Below are positions 18,289 to 27,333 of a stretch of DNA of 64,000 nt, one piece after another; the stretch's first letter is position 1; every line of letters starts with the position of its first letter. The stretch spans positions 172,832 through 236,831 of the forward strand of contig NZ_QREG01000006.1 of assembly GCF_003386095.1 (NCBI RefSeq), read 5' to 3'. A program made the position numbers and the translations under genes. The notes beneath the pieces are model-generated. The model was not told the origin of the DNA and did no database searches. It worked only from the letters and a program-made list of their open reading frames with translations. This DNA comes from Marinoscillum furvescens DSM 4134. GTDB lineage: Bacteria; Bacteroidota; Bacteroidia; Cytophagales; Cyclobacteriaceae.

Positions 18289-19836
18289 TCATTCGAGCAC
18301 CAACTTAAAAACCGTGGCGATCTCGTCCATAGGCGCATCAGGGATGGTTAACTCAAAGGCATCGTGACCATGAATAAATTCAGCCTCCTGATTGGTCCCT
18401 AACAACTCGATGCGTTGAATTTCAGAATGGGGAGTATACCTATGCCTTCCCAAAAGTCTTAGTTTGATCTTGTCGCCTACTTTCGGTTTGCCTAGAAATA
18501 TCATATACAGACTTTTTTCGTCCTTAGACTGAGTAAACCTGATGTCGTTGGCCGTATAGTGCACTTTAGACGATTGCCCACCGTGCGTTCCTTCTCCAGC
18601 TTTGGCATCCCCGAACCCAAATAGGTCCCATGGTTTGGTAGCATAAATCGCTTCTCCATATTTATCAAACCACGCTCCCATTTCTAACAATATTTCTCTT
18701 TGCTCGGCCGGTATGCTTCCATCGGCCTTTGGTGAGATATTGAGGAGTACCACTCCATTTTTACTTACCACATCTATGAGATTTCGCATGACCATAGAGG
18801 TGGGGCGATACGTTTGGCCTTCTATATAACACCACGACTTATTACTGAGGGTGATGTCGGTCATCCAGGGCCTCTCGGTGATATCACGTCTTCCCCCCTG
18901 CTCAATGTCCTGAATGCCCACTTCTTTGGGCAGGTCCGATTGTTTATAGCCGATGGTCACCTCCTGCCCCGCTTTAGCTGCTGCATTGAAGTAGTCTGCA
19001 CACATTTGCTTTACTCTGTCTTCAGGGATGAAGTTCAGCCACGAATCGAACCAAATCATATCCGGTTGGTATTGATTGACCACTTCATTTATCTGTCCAG
19101 ACCAGTTTTCATAAAATTGATCCTCGGGGATGTTGCCATAAAACTGCGCTAATTCCGGATCATTGCTGGAAGTATGATAATCTGGGTGGTATGGGAAATG
19201 GCTGTCATAACCGTCCCAGGTTTCTGGTTTATCAGCATTTCTCTGGAGATTTCGAGCATGATGAAAAGTGGTAATGAGCTTCAGACCTCTTTTCTTTAAG
19301 GCCTTACTGAGCTCACCGGTAATATCTTTTTTTGGGCCCTTACTTGCTGCATTCCATGGGTTTACCTTACTGTCCCACATCGCAAAACCATCGTGATGCT
19401 GCGCTACAGGCCCTCCAAACTTTGCCCCTGCTTTTTCGAAAAGTACGGCCCATTCTTCAGCATCAAAGTGCTCAGCAGTAAACTGTGGGATGAAATGATG
19501 GTACCCAAACTCCTTTTGCGAGCCAAAAGTGGCCTGGTGGTGCTTGTATTCTGACGAACCAGGAATATACATATTGCGTGCATACCACTCGCTACCGTAA
19601 GCTGGCACCGAGTATACCCCCCAATGAAAGTAGATGCCAAGCTTGGCATCCTGGAGCCACTGAGGAGCTTCTTCATGCTGAGCTAGCGACTCCCAGCTGG
19701 GTTCGTAGGATATCGGTTCTACAGCGTTCATCTCATCTTTCTTCGTCTTATGATTGCACCCTAAGGAAAAGAAAAGCAGCAATAAAACAGGGATCGAAAA
19801 GCTTCTGCTAAGAATGCTTGATTGTGGTTGGTTCAT
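18289..19836 (-). CDS. GH29 alpha-L-fucosidase-family lipoprotein (GH29 copy 2), last gene of the galactonate operon
   Basis: 515 aa from ATG 19836 (an ATG at 19848 is also in frame). The signal peptide ends in lipobox FSLGC (Cys27). GH29 features: WLQDAKLGIYFHWGVYSVPA, VAQHHDGFAMWDS, nucleophile Asp264 in MIWFDSW, and a C-terminal beta domain (residues ~410-515). The start lies 25 nt after the lactonase stop with no terminator between, so it is probably cotranscribed with galactonate catabolism genes. That pairing hints that the sugar it frees enters the galactonate pathway, favouring a galactose-type substrate over L-fucose (inference). Sequence similarity is closer to the copy at 43 kb than to copy 1. 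Confidence 0.9.
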   Translation of the reverse strand: MNQPQSSILSRSFSIPVLLLLFFSLGCNHKTKKDEMNAVEPISYEPSWESLAQHEEAPQWLQDAKLGIYFHWGVYSVPAYGSEWYARNMYIPGSSEYKHHQATFGSQKEFGYHHFIPQFTAEHFDAEEWAVLFEKAGAKFGGPVAQHHDGFAMWDSKVNPWNAASKGPKKDITGELSKALKKRGLKLITTFHHARNLQRNADKPETWDGYDSHFPYHPDYHTSSNDPELAQFYGNIPEDQFYENWSGQINEVVNQYQPDMIWFDSWLNFIPEDRVKQMCADYFNAAAKAGQEVTIGYKQSDLPKEVGIQDIEQGGRRDITERPWMTDITLSNKSWCYIEGQTYRPTSMVMRNLIDVVSKNGVVLLNISPKADGSIPAEQREILLEMGAWFDKYGEAIYATKPWDLFGFGDAKAGEGTHGGQSSKVHYTANDIRFTQSKDEKSLYMIFLGKPKVGDKIKLRLLGRHRYTPHSEIQRIELLGTNQEAEFIHGHDAFELTIPDAPMDEIATVFKLVLE

Positions 19837-19861
19837 GATAGTTTCCATAGTATTGATGTCA

Positions 19862-20896
19862 TCATTTTAAAGTCACTGACAGTATGTAGTCATCAGCTGT
19901 CATAAATAGTTTTTTGCCTCCATAGCCTAGCGTGCAGTTGGAGGTCAGCTGTCCGGTATATATTCTGGCTATTGGAGATCCCTCCGGGGAAAATATCCAT
20001 ACCCCGCCAGCGCCTGTGGCGAATATGTAGCCATCACTATTGATTTCCAGACCGTCTGGCAAGCCCTGCTGCCCTTTTTTACCCACCAACTCAGTTAAGT
20101 CTTTCAGGATTCTTTTGTTAGTCACTTTTCCGGGCTCGATAAGGTCATACTGGTACCATACTGCGTGGGTAGAATCGGAAACTGCCACTATCAATTCCTT
20201 ATTATCCGGAGTGACGGCAATTCCATTAGGCCTTGTTAGCGAATCCAACAACACTAATTCACCACCCGCCAGCAAGCAATAGACCCCTTGAAAGCTGAGT
20301 TCTTTACTCGGATCATGCATTTGTTTGGGCAGTCCATAAGCTGGATCTGTAAAGTACAAATTCCCATTTTGATCAAATGCACCATCGTTGGGACTGTTGA
20401 GTCTTTTCCCCTCAAACCGGTCCACAATAGCGGTGAACTCCTCTCTAGGTGCAGCAATCGGCGCATTCATTTTAGCTACCCTTCGGTCTCCGTGCTGCAT
20501 TAGAATCAGCTCACCATCCTCATTCAAAATAAGGCCATTTGAACCTGGTTCTGCCCCTGAGAAATCCGTCGGTGCGACTCCTGATGGATACAAGTAAGTA
20601 GTAGTGTCTCCATTTGCGTCAAGCTTATAGACCTTATTTTCGGGAATATCGGAAAACAGTAGATACTGCCCTTCTTCTACCCAAAGCGGACCCTCCGTCC
20701 AGGTGAATCCACTTGCCTCTATTTTGATCGTTGCTTCTGGGTCAATGATGCGCTCCCCTTCTTCATTTAGTATTTCGATGGCAAAATGGGTCTCGACCTC
20801 CAATGACAGGGTTTTATCATCCGCTTGCTGGACAGCTTGCTGACAAGCAAACGCTGCGGCTATTAGTAGACATATAACGATGAATGTGTATCTCAT
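19862..20896 (-). CDS. SMP-30/gluconolactonase-family lactonase, exported lipoprotein
   Basis: 344 aa from ATG 20896, selected because it forms an ATGA overlap with the permease stop and yields a signal peptide MRYTFIVICLLIAAAFAC with a lipobox-like cysteine. The beta-propeller motif FTWTEGPLWVEEGQYLLFSD carries the metal-binding Glu; NSPNDGAFDQNGNLYFTDPA and RPNGIAVTPDNKELIVAVSD are the other family signatures. The expected reaction is hydrolysis of an aldonolactone such as galactono-lactone to galactonate. Being a lipoprotein, it should act outside the cytoplasm, upstream of uptake by the adjacent permease. The lactone substrate is inferred from the operon. Confidence 0.88.
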   Translation of the reverse strand: MRYTFIVICLLIAAAFACQQAVQQADDKTLSLEVETHFAIEILNEEGERIIDPEATIKIEASGFTWTEGPLWVEEGQYLLFSDIPENKVYKLDANGDTTTYLYPSGVAPTDFSGAEPGSNGLILNEDGELILMQHGDRRVAKMNAPIAAPREEFTAIVDRFEGKRLNSPNDGAFDQNGNLYFTDPAYGLPKQMHDPSKELSFQGVYCLLAGGELVLLDSLTRPNGIAVTPDNKELIVAVSDSTHAVWYQYDLIEPGKVTNKRILKDLTELVGKKGQQGLPDGLEINSDGYIFATGAGGVWIFSPEGSPIARIYTGQLTSNCTLGYGGKKLFMTADDYILSVTLK

Positions 20897-22248
20897 GGAA
20901 ACAATAGTTGAGTAATGATTAGTATGATGGTCATGGCAGAAACTCCAAAAATGAACGTTCCTGCTGTCTGCACTTGATACCCTTGCTTGACTTTCATGCC
21001 TGTAAGCTGAGTAAGCACCCAAAAAAAGCTATCGTTTACATGCGAGGCTACCGAAGAGCCCGCCCCAATAGACAATACGGTCATGACCTGCAGAAAAGGA
21101 GTATCTAATGCCAAAGGGGTCATCACTGGTGCTACAATAGAAGCCGTGGTGACCAACGCCACTGTAGACGATCCCTGAGTGGTTTTTAGACATGCAGCGA
21201 GTAGAAAAGGAAATAACAACCCCATTTCCAGACTTACAAATCCACCTGAAACCGTTTCGGCCAGATCTGAGTTTTGTAACATCTTTCCGAAAATCCCGCC
21301 AGCTCCTGTGATCAAAAGGATGGGTGCTGCTATTTTTAGTGACTCTCCAATCCAACCAGAGGACGAAAAGATCTTTTCGTCCAGTTTCTCTGGCAGCAGT
21401 AGTGCAAGCAATACCCCGATCAGCAAAGCAATCATCGGTGTTCCTAAAAAGGATATAATCACGGGCAGTTTTAGTGCATGGATAATCGTGAAAAGAAAAG
21501 ACGATGCGTCAAGTTTCAATTCGGGATATTCCAATACAGCCTTCAATAGTATTAGTATCAATGGAATGACGATTGCCAACAATGATTTCCAAAGCTTTGG
21601 CTTTTGGCCTGGGTTGCTGACGGGCTCTATCTTGATTGGTAAGTTGATTTTTGAAGCCACTTTGGTGGCATAGAAATAGCACGGTATAAGCGAAAGGCTA
21701 CTCACGAGCAAACCCCACAAGATCACATTTCCCAAATTAGCTCCCAATATCCCCGCTGCAGCGATAGGCCCCGGTGTGGGCGGAACCATCACATGAGAGG
21801 CCGTAAGCCCCATAGCCAGAGCCGCTGTAGTTCCGGCATAGGATACGTTCGCTTTTTTAGACATTACCTTGTTTAAGGAATTCATCATGAGCAGTGCGCT
21901 ATCCGCAAATACAGGGATCGAAAGAATGTACCCGGTAAGGAGCATGGCAAGATGAATGGATTTTTCACCTATCGCTTGCAGTACCCTGGTAGCAATAACC
22001 ATAGCCCCACCTGACTTTTCGAGGATCGTACCGATCACCACCCCAAAAAGAATGATCAATCCGATTTTCCCTAATATGCCGCCAAAGCCTGTGTTGATCG
22101 ATGCTACGATCAATGACGGGTCCATTCCAGCTATGAAACCATAGATCAATGAGGCAGCGAGTAAAACAAAAAATGGATGTATTTTGAATCTGACAATACC
22201 GACAATCAAGAAGGTGAGTGCGATAAGTAGTGCAATTAGGTAAGTCAT
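20893..22248 (-). CDS. GntP-family gluconate/galactonate:H+ symporter
   Basis: 451 aa with about twelve hydrophobic segments and typical GntP sequence (start MTYLIALLIALTFLIVGIV; GVVIGTILEKSGGAMVIA; MGLTASHVMVPPTPGPIAAA; a C-terminal HVNDSFFWVLTQLTGM). The family carries aldonates and related sugar acids across the inner membrane with protons. The position after galactonate dehydratase and before the lactonase makes D-galactonate the likely cargo. Its stop overlaps the lactonase start by 4 nt. The 72-nt gap to the dehydratase gene is the only loose joint in this operon; I see no terminator there. Confidence 0.92.
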   Translation of the reverse strand: MTYLIALLIALTFLIVGIVRFKIHPFFVLLAASLIYGFIAGMDPSLIVASINTGFGGILGKIGLIILFGVVIGTILEKSGGAMVIATRVLQAIGEKSIHLAMLLTGYILSIPVFADSALLMMNSLNKVMSKKANVSYAGTTAALAMGLTASHVMVPPTPGPIAAAGILGANLGNVILWGLLVSSLSLIPCYFYATKVASKINLPIKIEPVSNPGQKPKLWKSLLAIVIPLILILLKAVLEYPELKLDASSFLFTIIHALKLPVIISFLGTPMIALLIGVLLALLLPEKLDEKIFSSSGWIGESLKIAAPILLITGAGGIFGKMLQNSDLAETVSGGFVSLEMGLLFPFLLAACLKTTQGSSTVALVTTASIVAPVMTPLALDTPFLQVMTVLSIGAGSSVASHVNDSFFWVLTQLTGMKVKQGYQVQTAGTFIFGVSAMTIILIITQLLFP

Positions 22249-22320
22249 TTCAATTCAGGTTTGTAAGGTCAGTTTACTCGTGGTTCGGTTTGTCGGATTG
22301 GTTGTGGACGTGGTTTTCGT

Positions 22321-23478
22321 TTACCATTCTGCAAAATTTCCATCCGGAAGCCGCCATATAGGATTCGCCCATTGATGCCCGATTTTGGCAGCTTCTTTCA
22401 GCTTTGCCTCATCCATTTCCACACCTAGCCCCGGTTTCGAAAAAAGATCGATATACCCATCTTTGAGATCAAAGACTTCAGGGTTGTCAACATAGTCCAA
22501 TAGATCAAACCCTTTGTTATAATGGATTCCCAGGCTACTTTCTTGAATTACCGCATTAGGAGAAACAAAGTCTACATGCAGCGACGAAGCGAGCGCTATA
22601 GGTCCCAATGGACAGTGCGGTGCCAACGTGATGTCATAAGCTTCAGTCATAGCGGCGATGCGCCTTACTTCAGAGATGCCTCCTGCATGGCTGAGGTCTG
22701 GTTGTATGATATCCGTAATCCCCTCATGCAAAATTTCCTTAAAATCCCACCGCGAAAACATCCTTTCGCCTGTAGCAATAGGAATCCCAGAATACTGATA
22801 GATATGCTTTAATGCCTCATTATTTTCACTCAATACCGGCTCCTCAATAAACATCGGTTCATAAGGTGCTACCTCGTCGATGAGTCGCTTGACCATTGGC
22901 TTATGTACTCTCCCATGAAAATCGAGCCCCACATCCAGGCCATCTCCAAACTCCTCTCTCAGTATCTTGATATTATCAGCTACCTTTTTGATTTCCTTTA
23001 AAGAAGCTACCCATTCCAATGGGCCGGTCGCATTCATTTTTACTGCTTTATAGCCCGCATCCACCTTTTGCTGGGCTTGATCCAAAACTACTTCGGGGTG
23101 ATCCCCCCCTATCCAGCAGTACATTTTCATTTTTTGCCTTACCGGTCCACCCAATAGCTGATGGACGGGTACATTGAGCGTCTTACCCTTGATATCCCAC
23201 AGAGCCTGATCGATCCCTGCAATGGCACTCATTAATATAGGTCCGCCGCGATAAAACCCTCCTCTATAGAGAGTTTGCCAGGTGTCTTCTATGAGATGGG
23301 CAGGCTTACCGATGATATATTGTTTGAGCTCATGAATGCAAGCAGCTACCGTATCAGCTTTTCCTTCTACCACTGGCTCGCCCCACCCGACAACACCCGA
23401 TTTGGTGGTGATTTTTAGAAACAGCCACCTTGGAGGCACTTTATACAGTTCGATGTTTTCGATAATATCTGGTACCAT
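22321..23478 (-). CDS. dgoD: D-galactonate dehydratase
   Basis: 385 aa, mandelate racemase subgroup of the enolase superfamily, dehydrating D-galactonate to 2-keto-3-deoxy-D-galactonate. The N-terminal part (YKVPPRWLFLKI, VGWGEPVVEG, YRGGFYRGGPILMSAIAG) is what E. coli DgoD shows. Catalytic and Mg2+ residues are all present with a constant +3 offset to E. coli numbering: Asp186 and His188 in GLDFHGR, Glu212 in FIEEPVL, Glu238 in ATGERMF, His288 in APHCPLGP. The start overlaps the aldolase stop by one base (TAATG), implying translational coupling. The clear DgoD pattern argues against anhydrogalactonate cycloisomerase, an agar-pathway relative. Confidence 0.95.
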   Translation of the reverse strand: MVPDIIENIELYKVPPRWLFLKITTKSGVVGWGEPVVEGKADTVAACIHELKQYIIGKPAHLIEDTWQTLYRGGFYRGGPILMSAIAGIDQALWDIKGKTLNVPVHQLLGGPVRQKMKMYCWIGGDHPEVVLDQAQQKVDAGYKAVKMNATGPLEWVASLKEIKKVADNIKILREEFGDGLDVGLDFHGRVHKPMVKRLIDEVAPYEPMFIEEPVLSENNEALKHIYQYSGIPIATGERMFSRWDFKEILHEGITDIIQPDLSHAGGISEVRRIAAMTEAYDITLAPHCPLGPIALASSLHVDFVSPNAVIQESSLGIHYNKGFDLLDYVDNPEVFDLKDGYIDLFSKPGLGVEMDEAKLKEAAKIGHQWANPIWRLPDGNFAEW

Positions 23479-24107
23479 TAGTATTTTTTAAGAATTGAAG
23501 TAAATGATCGTGCTATTGCTGTAGTATCGGAGATTGAGTAGTTGCCCTTGTCTCCTGTTAGAACACTACCAACACCAATGCCGTGTGCCCCTGCTTGCAT
23601 CCAGTCATCGGTATTTTCCAGATTGATTCCTCCCACCACAAAGAATTTGACATGATCCAATGGCGCCTTGATCGCTTTGAAATAGCCGATTCCCATACTA
23701 TTCGCAGGGAAGAGTTTGATAATGTCTGCACCATTTTCATGAGCCTCACTTACTTCTGTAGGTGTGAGCGCTCCCATCAGCACAGGTACGTCATGCTTAT
23801 GCGCAATCTTGATGACCTCCATGTTCACATTGGGGCTTACCAGAAACTGAGCGCCTGCATCGAGAGAAGCTTGAGCAGTTTGGACATTGGTCACTGTTCC
23901 TGCTCCTACTAGCACCTCTGTATGAGCACCGCTGATCCTTCGAATCTCTTCTAAGTATCCCGGTGTATTGCTAGTGATTTCCAGTACTTTTACTCCCGCA
24001 TCGATTAGGTGCCCCAAAGTCCTGGCTGCGTTGTTTTGGTCTGCTACCCGCACAATGGCCACCATTTTTTCTTTTAGAATAATGTCCAGTTTTTCTTTCC
24101 TTGTCAT
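23478..24107 (-). CDS. KDPG / KDPGal aldolase (2-dehydro-3-deoxy-6-phosphogalactonate aldolase)
   Basis: 209 aa class I aldolase that splits 2-keto-3-deoxy-6-phospho-aldonate into pyruvate and glyceraldehyde 3-phosphate. The Schiff-base lysine is Lys131 in IIKLFPANSMG; the catalytic glutamate is Glu43 in VLEITSNTP; GAGTVTN and a phosphate-binding FFVVGGINLEN segment are present. Normal length for Eda/DgoA. It overlaps the kinase gene by 4 nt upstream and shares a base with dgoD downstream. The operon indicates the galacto-configured substrate, but Eda proteins commonly handle both epimers. Confidence 0.93.
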   Translation of the reverse strand: MTRKEKLDIILKEKMVAIVRVADQNNAARTLGHLIDAGVKVLEITSNTPGYLEEIRRISGAHTEVLVGAGTVTNVQTAQASLDAGAQFLVSPNVNMEVIKIAHKHDVPVLMGALTPTEVSEAHENGADIIKLFPANSMGIGYFKAIKAPLDHVKFFVVGGINLENTDDWMQAGAHGIGVGSVLTGDKGNYSISDTTAIARSFTSILKKY

Positions 24108-25111
24108 CTGAGTACGTGTCCTGATGTATGTCCTTCCATGATCGCCCTGATTTCCTGCTCGCTACTGGTGTGCTGATCTCCTTTGATGGTATGCTTTAAA
24201 GCAAAGGCGGCGGTAGCAAAATTGATGACCTCATTAGGGTTCCAACCGCTATTGTACCCGTGTAGAAATGCAGCTACGAATGCGTCTCCGGTTCCGAATC
24301 GATCGGTAACATTGACTAGATAGGTATTGGATGAAAATATGGTTTTATCCTGATACAGCAAGCCTGACAATTGGTTTTCACTCGCCGAGAGATGTTCTCT
24401 TACGGTCATCACCACTTTATCTACTGAAAACAGGTTAGCAATCTCTGGTATTGCCTTGCTTGTTTGTTCCAAGGCATCTGCGCCTTCATACTCCAGTTGG
24501 TAGATATCATTAAGCACTCCGGTATTGCAGAAAAGAATGTCAGTAGAAGCTAAAAGCTCATCAAAAATTTTTCTTGCATCGTCTGGAGAATTCCAAAGAG
24601 ACCTGCGAAAATTCATATCAAAGCCCACGTGAAGCCCTAACCTCTTTGCTGTCTGGGCTGCCAGGATGGTTTCTTTGGCACATTGATCAGAAAGGGCCGG
24701 GGTGATGCCGGTAATAAAGAGAAATTTGAAGTCTTTAAGCAGCTCCTCCCAGTTCACCTCTCCTGCGATGACCTGACTGATGGCCGAGTTTTTCCGATCA
24801 TAAATAACACTCGATGGCCTTATAGATGATCCCAGTTCAATGAAATAAGTACCCATTCGCTCACCTCCACGCCATATCCGGTCAGTATTGATCCCATAGC
24901 TTCTGAGCGATCGAATCGCTGCCTCTCCGAGCTTATTAGGCGGAAGCTTGGTTATGAAACTCACCTGATTTCCTAAGATTCCCAGCGAGCTGGCCACGTT
25001 AGCTTCGGCACCGGCATAATCAACGTTGAATGCAGCACTGGAGTCTAGTTGTACTCCTATATCGCTTGGTGTGAGTCTTAGCATGATTTCGCCGAATGTT
25101 ACAAAACTCAT
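24104..25111 (-). CDS. kdgK: 2-keto-3-deoxy-gluconate/galactonate kinase (PfkB family)
   Basis: 335 aa ribokinase/PfkB sugar kinase. It opens MSFVTFGEIMLRLTP and carries the substrate-binding stretch YAGAEANVASSLG and the anion-hole/catalytic motif DRFGTGDAFVAAF with Asp276 as base. KdgK-type enzymes phosphorylate 2-keto-3-deoxy sugar acids at C6, providing the substrate for the next gene's aldolase. The start overlaps the GntR stop by 4 nt and the end overlaps the aldolase start by 4 nt. The same activity would also serve 3,6-anhydro-L-galactose catabolism, which converges on this intermediate. Confidence 0.93.
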   Translation of the reverse strand: MSFVTFGEIMLRLTPSDIGVQLDSSAAFNVDYAGAEANVASSLGILGNQVSFITKLPPNKLGEAAIRSLRSYGINTDRIWRGGERMGTYFIELGSSIRPSSVIYDRKNSAISQVIAGEVNWEELLKDFKFLFITGITPALSDQCAKETILAAQTAKRLGLHVGFDMNFRRSLWNSPDDARKIFDELLASTDILFCNTGVLNDIYQLEYEGADALEQTSKAIPEIANLFSVDKVVMTVREHLSASENQLSGLLYQDKTIFSSNTYLVNVTDRFGTGDAFVAAFLHGYNSGWNPNEVINFATAAFALKHTIKGDQHTSSEQEIRAIMEGHTSGHVLR

Positions 25112-25830
25112 GGTTGGAAAGTAAGGTAATTGTGATAGGTTGTCTCCAGGTGTTCTTTCATTGCGGTGTATGCAGCATTCGAATCTTGATTGCTTACTGC
25201 GCTCAATATATTTTCATGGTGCTTGATCATGATGTTTTTTTCATTGATCAGATCACCATCATTGGGCTTGGCAAAAACACTACTCTTGAATTTCGGCATC
25301 AGATTAAAAATCGGTGAAATCAACAATTGCAGCACGCTGTTTTCTGTAGTAGAAAGCAATATTTGATGGAAGTCATTGTCCAGGTCTGCCTCCTTTTTCT
25401 TGTCTTCCAGATCACATCGGATCATTGCTTCCATGTTTTTAGTGAGTAAAACGATGTGCTTATCACTCCTTACTTTGGCGGCTTCTTTAGCTATTAGGGG
25501 CTCAATAAGCTGACGGGTTTTGATCGTTTGCCGTACCAGGTCTTTGTCTGACGAGAGTTCAAAGAACATGTTAAGCGTCTCGGAGGCGTTTTGCACGCTT
25601 ATTTCAGACACATACGCTCCACTCCCCTTTCTTACGTCTAGTATGCCTCTGGCATTCATCTTTTTGATTGCTTCTCTGATGGCTGTCCTGCTGACATTGA
25701 AGATTTCGCACAGCTCATTTTCGGTAGGAATCTTTTGCCCCGGCGAAAATTTACCACTGCGTATGGCCTCTGTGAGACTTTCTTCTACTTGCAGTGAAAG
25801 CGACTTTTTATTTCCTAGTTGTTGAAACAT
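25108..25830 (-). CDS. GntR-family (FadR subfamily) transcriptional regulator
   Basis: 240 aa from ATG 25830. An N-terminal winged helix (LTEAIRSGKFSPGQKIPTENELCEIFNVSRTAIREAIKKM, ~residues 18-60, then GILDVRKGSGAYV) is followed by a helical FCD ligand-binding domain (~85-230) with the metal-binding pattern LDNDFHQILL and a distal HH pair (MIKHHENILSA). FadR-type regulators usually repress a sugar-acid operon until its intermediate binds. It is the first gene of the operon, with a perfect inverted repeat 18 nt upstream of its start, so autoregulation is likely. The effector is unknown; 2-keto-3-deoxygalactonate or galactonate would fit. Confidence 0.92.
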   Translation of the reverse strand: MFQQLGNKKSLSLQVEESLTEAIRSGKFSPGQKIPTENELCEIFNVSRTAIREAIKKMNARGILDVRKGSGAYVSEISVQNASETLNMFFELSSDKDLVRQTIKTRQLIEPLIAKEAAKVRSDKHIVLLTKNMEAMIRCDLEDKKKEADLDNDFHQILLSTTENSVLQLLISPIFNLMPKFKSSVFAKPNDGDLINEKNIMIKHHENILSAVSNQDSNAAYTAMKEHLETTYHNYLTFQP

Positions 25831-25847
25831 AAATACTAAAGTAATTA

Positions 25848-25873
25848 TAATTTGTAATACATCATACAAATTA
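25848..25873. promoter_or_regulatory. Candidate GntR operator of the galactonate operon
   Basis: Perfect 9-bp inverted repeat TAATTTGTA, 8-nt spacer, TACAAATTA. It lies 18 nt upstream of the regulator start and is the only such palindrome seen in the region. Its symmetry and AT-rich arms with a central TGT/ACA fit a FadR-family dimer site. Function is inferred from position. Confidence 0.65.
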
Positions 25874-25982
25874 CAACATCAAATTGCACGCTTATTATCG
25901 ACTTGGTCACCAGCTTATAATTAATGCGTAGAAAAATACGTCATCGGTAGCTTGCCTGCCTGCCGAAGGCATGGTAGAAGTG

Positions 25983-26011
25983 AAAAACCTCCCAAGTTGC
26001 CCTGGGAGGTT
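25983..26011 (-). terminator. Rho-independent terminator after the GH86-GH117 operon
   Basis: Stem AACCTCCCA / TGGGAGGTT with an 8-nt loop; on the minus strand it is followed by TTTTTC. It lies 48 nt after the GH117 stop and separates this operon from the galactonate operon promoter. Confidence 0.8.
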
Positions 26012-26058
26012 ATAAACACGAACTCTAGTACGCTTCAAGGATTCAGGTCACCAAGCCC

Positions 26059-27333
26059 TTACTTACCCTTAGCCTCTTGTCCTTTTTTGATCCGCTCCCG
26101 CTGTTTTTTGCTTAGTCCATGTTGGTAGTAGAAATTCGGGTCGGCATGGTAGTATCCATGGGCTTTCATCTCTGGATCGTCTACCTCAAGACTCAGATCA
26201 CAGTCAAACCGCATCAGGATGCTCACCAGTGGGTCCCACCCAAACGCCGGAGCCAAATGTGACAGCCCCCAGGTGATGCCTTTGCCATAGTCGGTGTTCG
26301 TAAATGCATCCGGCACATACGGCCCTGCCGCTATCGGCATCAGCTCGGTGATGGCCGCAATCTCAAAGTTTACCCCATCGGGAGCATACTGAATGGTAAA
26401 GTGCTCGTTTCCATCTTTGATCACCAGTGCAGCTACGCCCTCCCGAAAAGGAAAAAGAGTGGTTTCATGACCAGAATTGATCACCGGATTTAGTGGGTGC
26501 TTGGTAAAAGGCCCTAGTGGATCTTCTGCTATGGCCAGTCCCTGCATACGCACAAGACGTGGATCTCCATCAGCATCCGACTTGTAGTACAGGTAGATTT
26601 TGCCATCACGCACGATTGGGTACGGATCATGTATGCTGTACTGATCCCACTCTCCCGGAGCCCCATTGGGAATTACAATTTCTCCATGGGCTGTCCAGGG
26701 ACCATCTGGCGAGTCTGCATAGGAAACCGCCACCGGGCAGTCATCACCACGCAAGCCACTGGCCTCCATAAAGCCCTGATAGTACAGGTAATATTTGCCT
26801 TTCCACTTGAGGATATCCGTAGTGGTCACCGACCTCCAGCCTACTTCAGGCTTAGGCGGACGTGGCACCGCTACTCCCTGTTCCTCCCAGGTGAAGCCGT
26901 CTTCACTGGTAGCATACCAGATTTCGGACAGGTCCCAGTCAGACGAGGGAATGGTGTCGTTGGCCTCCGCAGCACGTCGCAGCCCTACAGGTTTTACCTT
27001 CGTATTTCGGTAGGTGTACCATACATAGTACTTACCATTTTCATAGATCACCTTTGAGGGATCTCTGCGGGTAATCGTACCATCGTAGTTGTTATAATCA
27101 AATCCCTTGAGCTCAGTATACCGAAACTGTGTGTAAAGCTCATTGTCCTCCGGCCGTGGCGCATCGTAGGCTTCATAGTTGCGATTCATCGCCGCACTCA
27201 GCTCTCGGTCAGGCTTTTCTTTGGGCAGCCAAAAAGGAAAGGCTTCAGTATCCTGAGCTACGGCTGCAGGCAAGCTCAGCGCTATCAGCACTACCAGCGC
27301 TATCGTTTGTTTCTTAGATTTCATCATATTCAT
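26059..27333 (-). CDS. GH117 alpha-1,3-(3,6-anhydro)-L-galactosidase (neoagarooligosaccharide hydrolase)
   Basis: 424 aa from ATG 27333, chosen because it overlaps the GH86 stop as ATGA. The signal peptide ends LPAAVAQD. The five-bladed propeller carries GH117 signatures: TRRDPSKVIYENGKYYVWYT with catalytic Asp91, SIHDPYPIVRDGKIYLYYK with Asp236, and NSGHETTLFPF with Glu290, aligning with the Asp/Asp/Glu set known from characterised GH117 enzymes. The enzyme removes the non-reducing 3,6-anhydro-L-galactose from neoagaro-oligosaccharides, the signature step of agar use. No lipobox, so it is probably periplasmic. The basic C-terminus (KKQRERIKKGQEAKGK) is unremarkable. Confidence 0.95.
   Translation of the reverse strand: MNMMKSKKQTIALVVLIALSLPAAVAQDTEAFPFWLPKEKPDRELSAAMNRNYEAYDAPRPEDNELYTQFRYTELKGFDYNNYDGTITRRDPSKVIYENGKYYVWYTYRNTKVKPVGLRRAAEANDTIPSSDWDLSEIWYATSEDGFTWEEQGVAVPRPPKPEVGWRSVTTTDILKWKGKYYLYYQGFMEASGLRGDDCPVAVSYADSPDGPWTAHGEIVIPNGAPGEWDQYSIHDPYPIVRDGKIYLYYKSDADGDPRLVRMQGLAIAEDPLGPFTKHPLNPVINSGHETTLFPFREGVAALVIKDGNEHFTIQYAPDGVNFEIAAITELMPIAAGPYVPDAFTNTDYGKGITWGLSHLAPAFGWDPLVSILMRFDCDLSLEVDDPEMKAHGYYHADPNFYYQHGLSKKQRERIKKGQEAKGK

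Noticed and set aside
22321..23478. 3,6-anhydro-L-galactonate cycloisomerase
   Set aside because: All catalytic residues and flanking motifs match galactonate dehydratase with a constant offset to E. coli DgoD.
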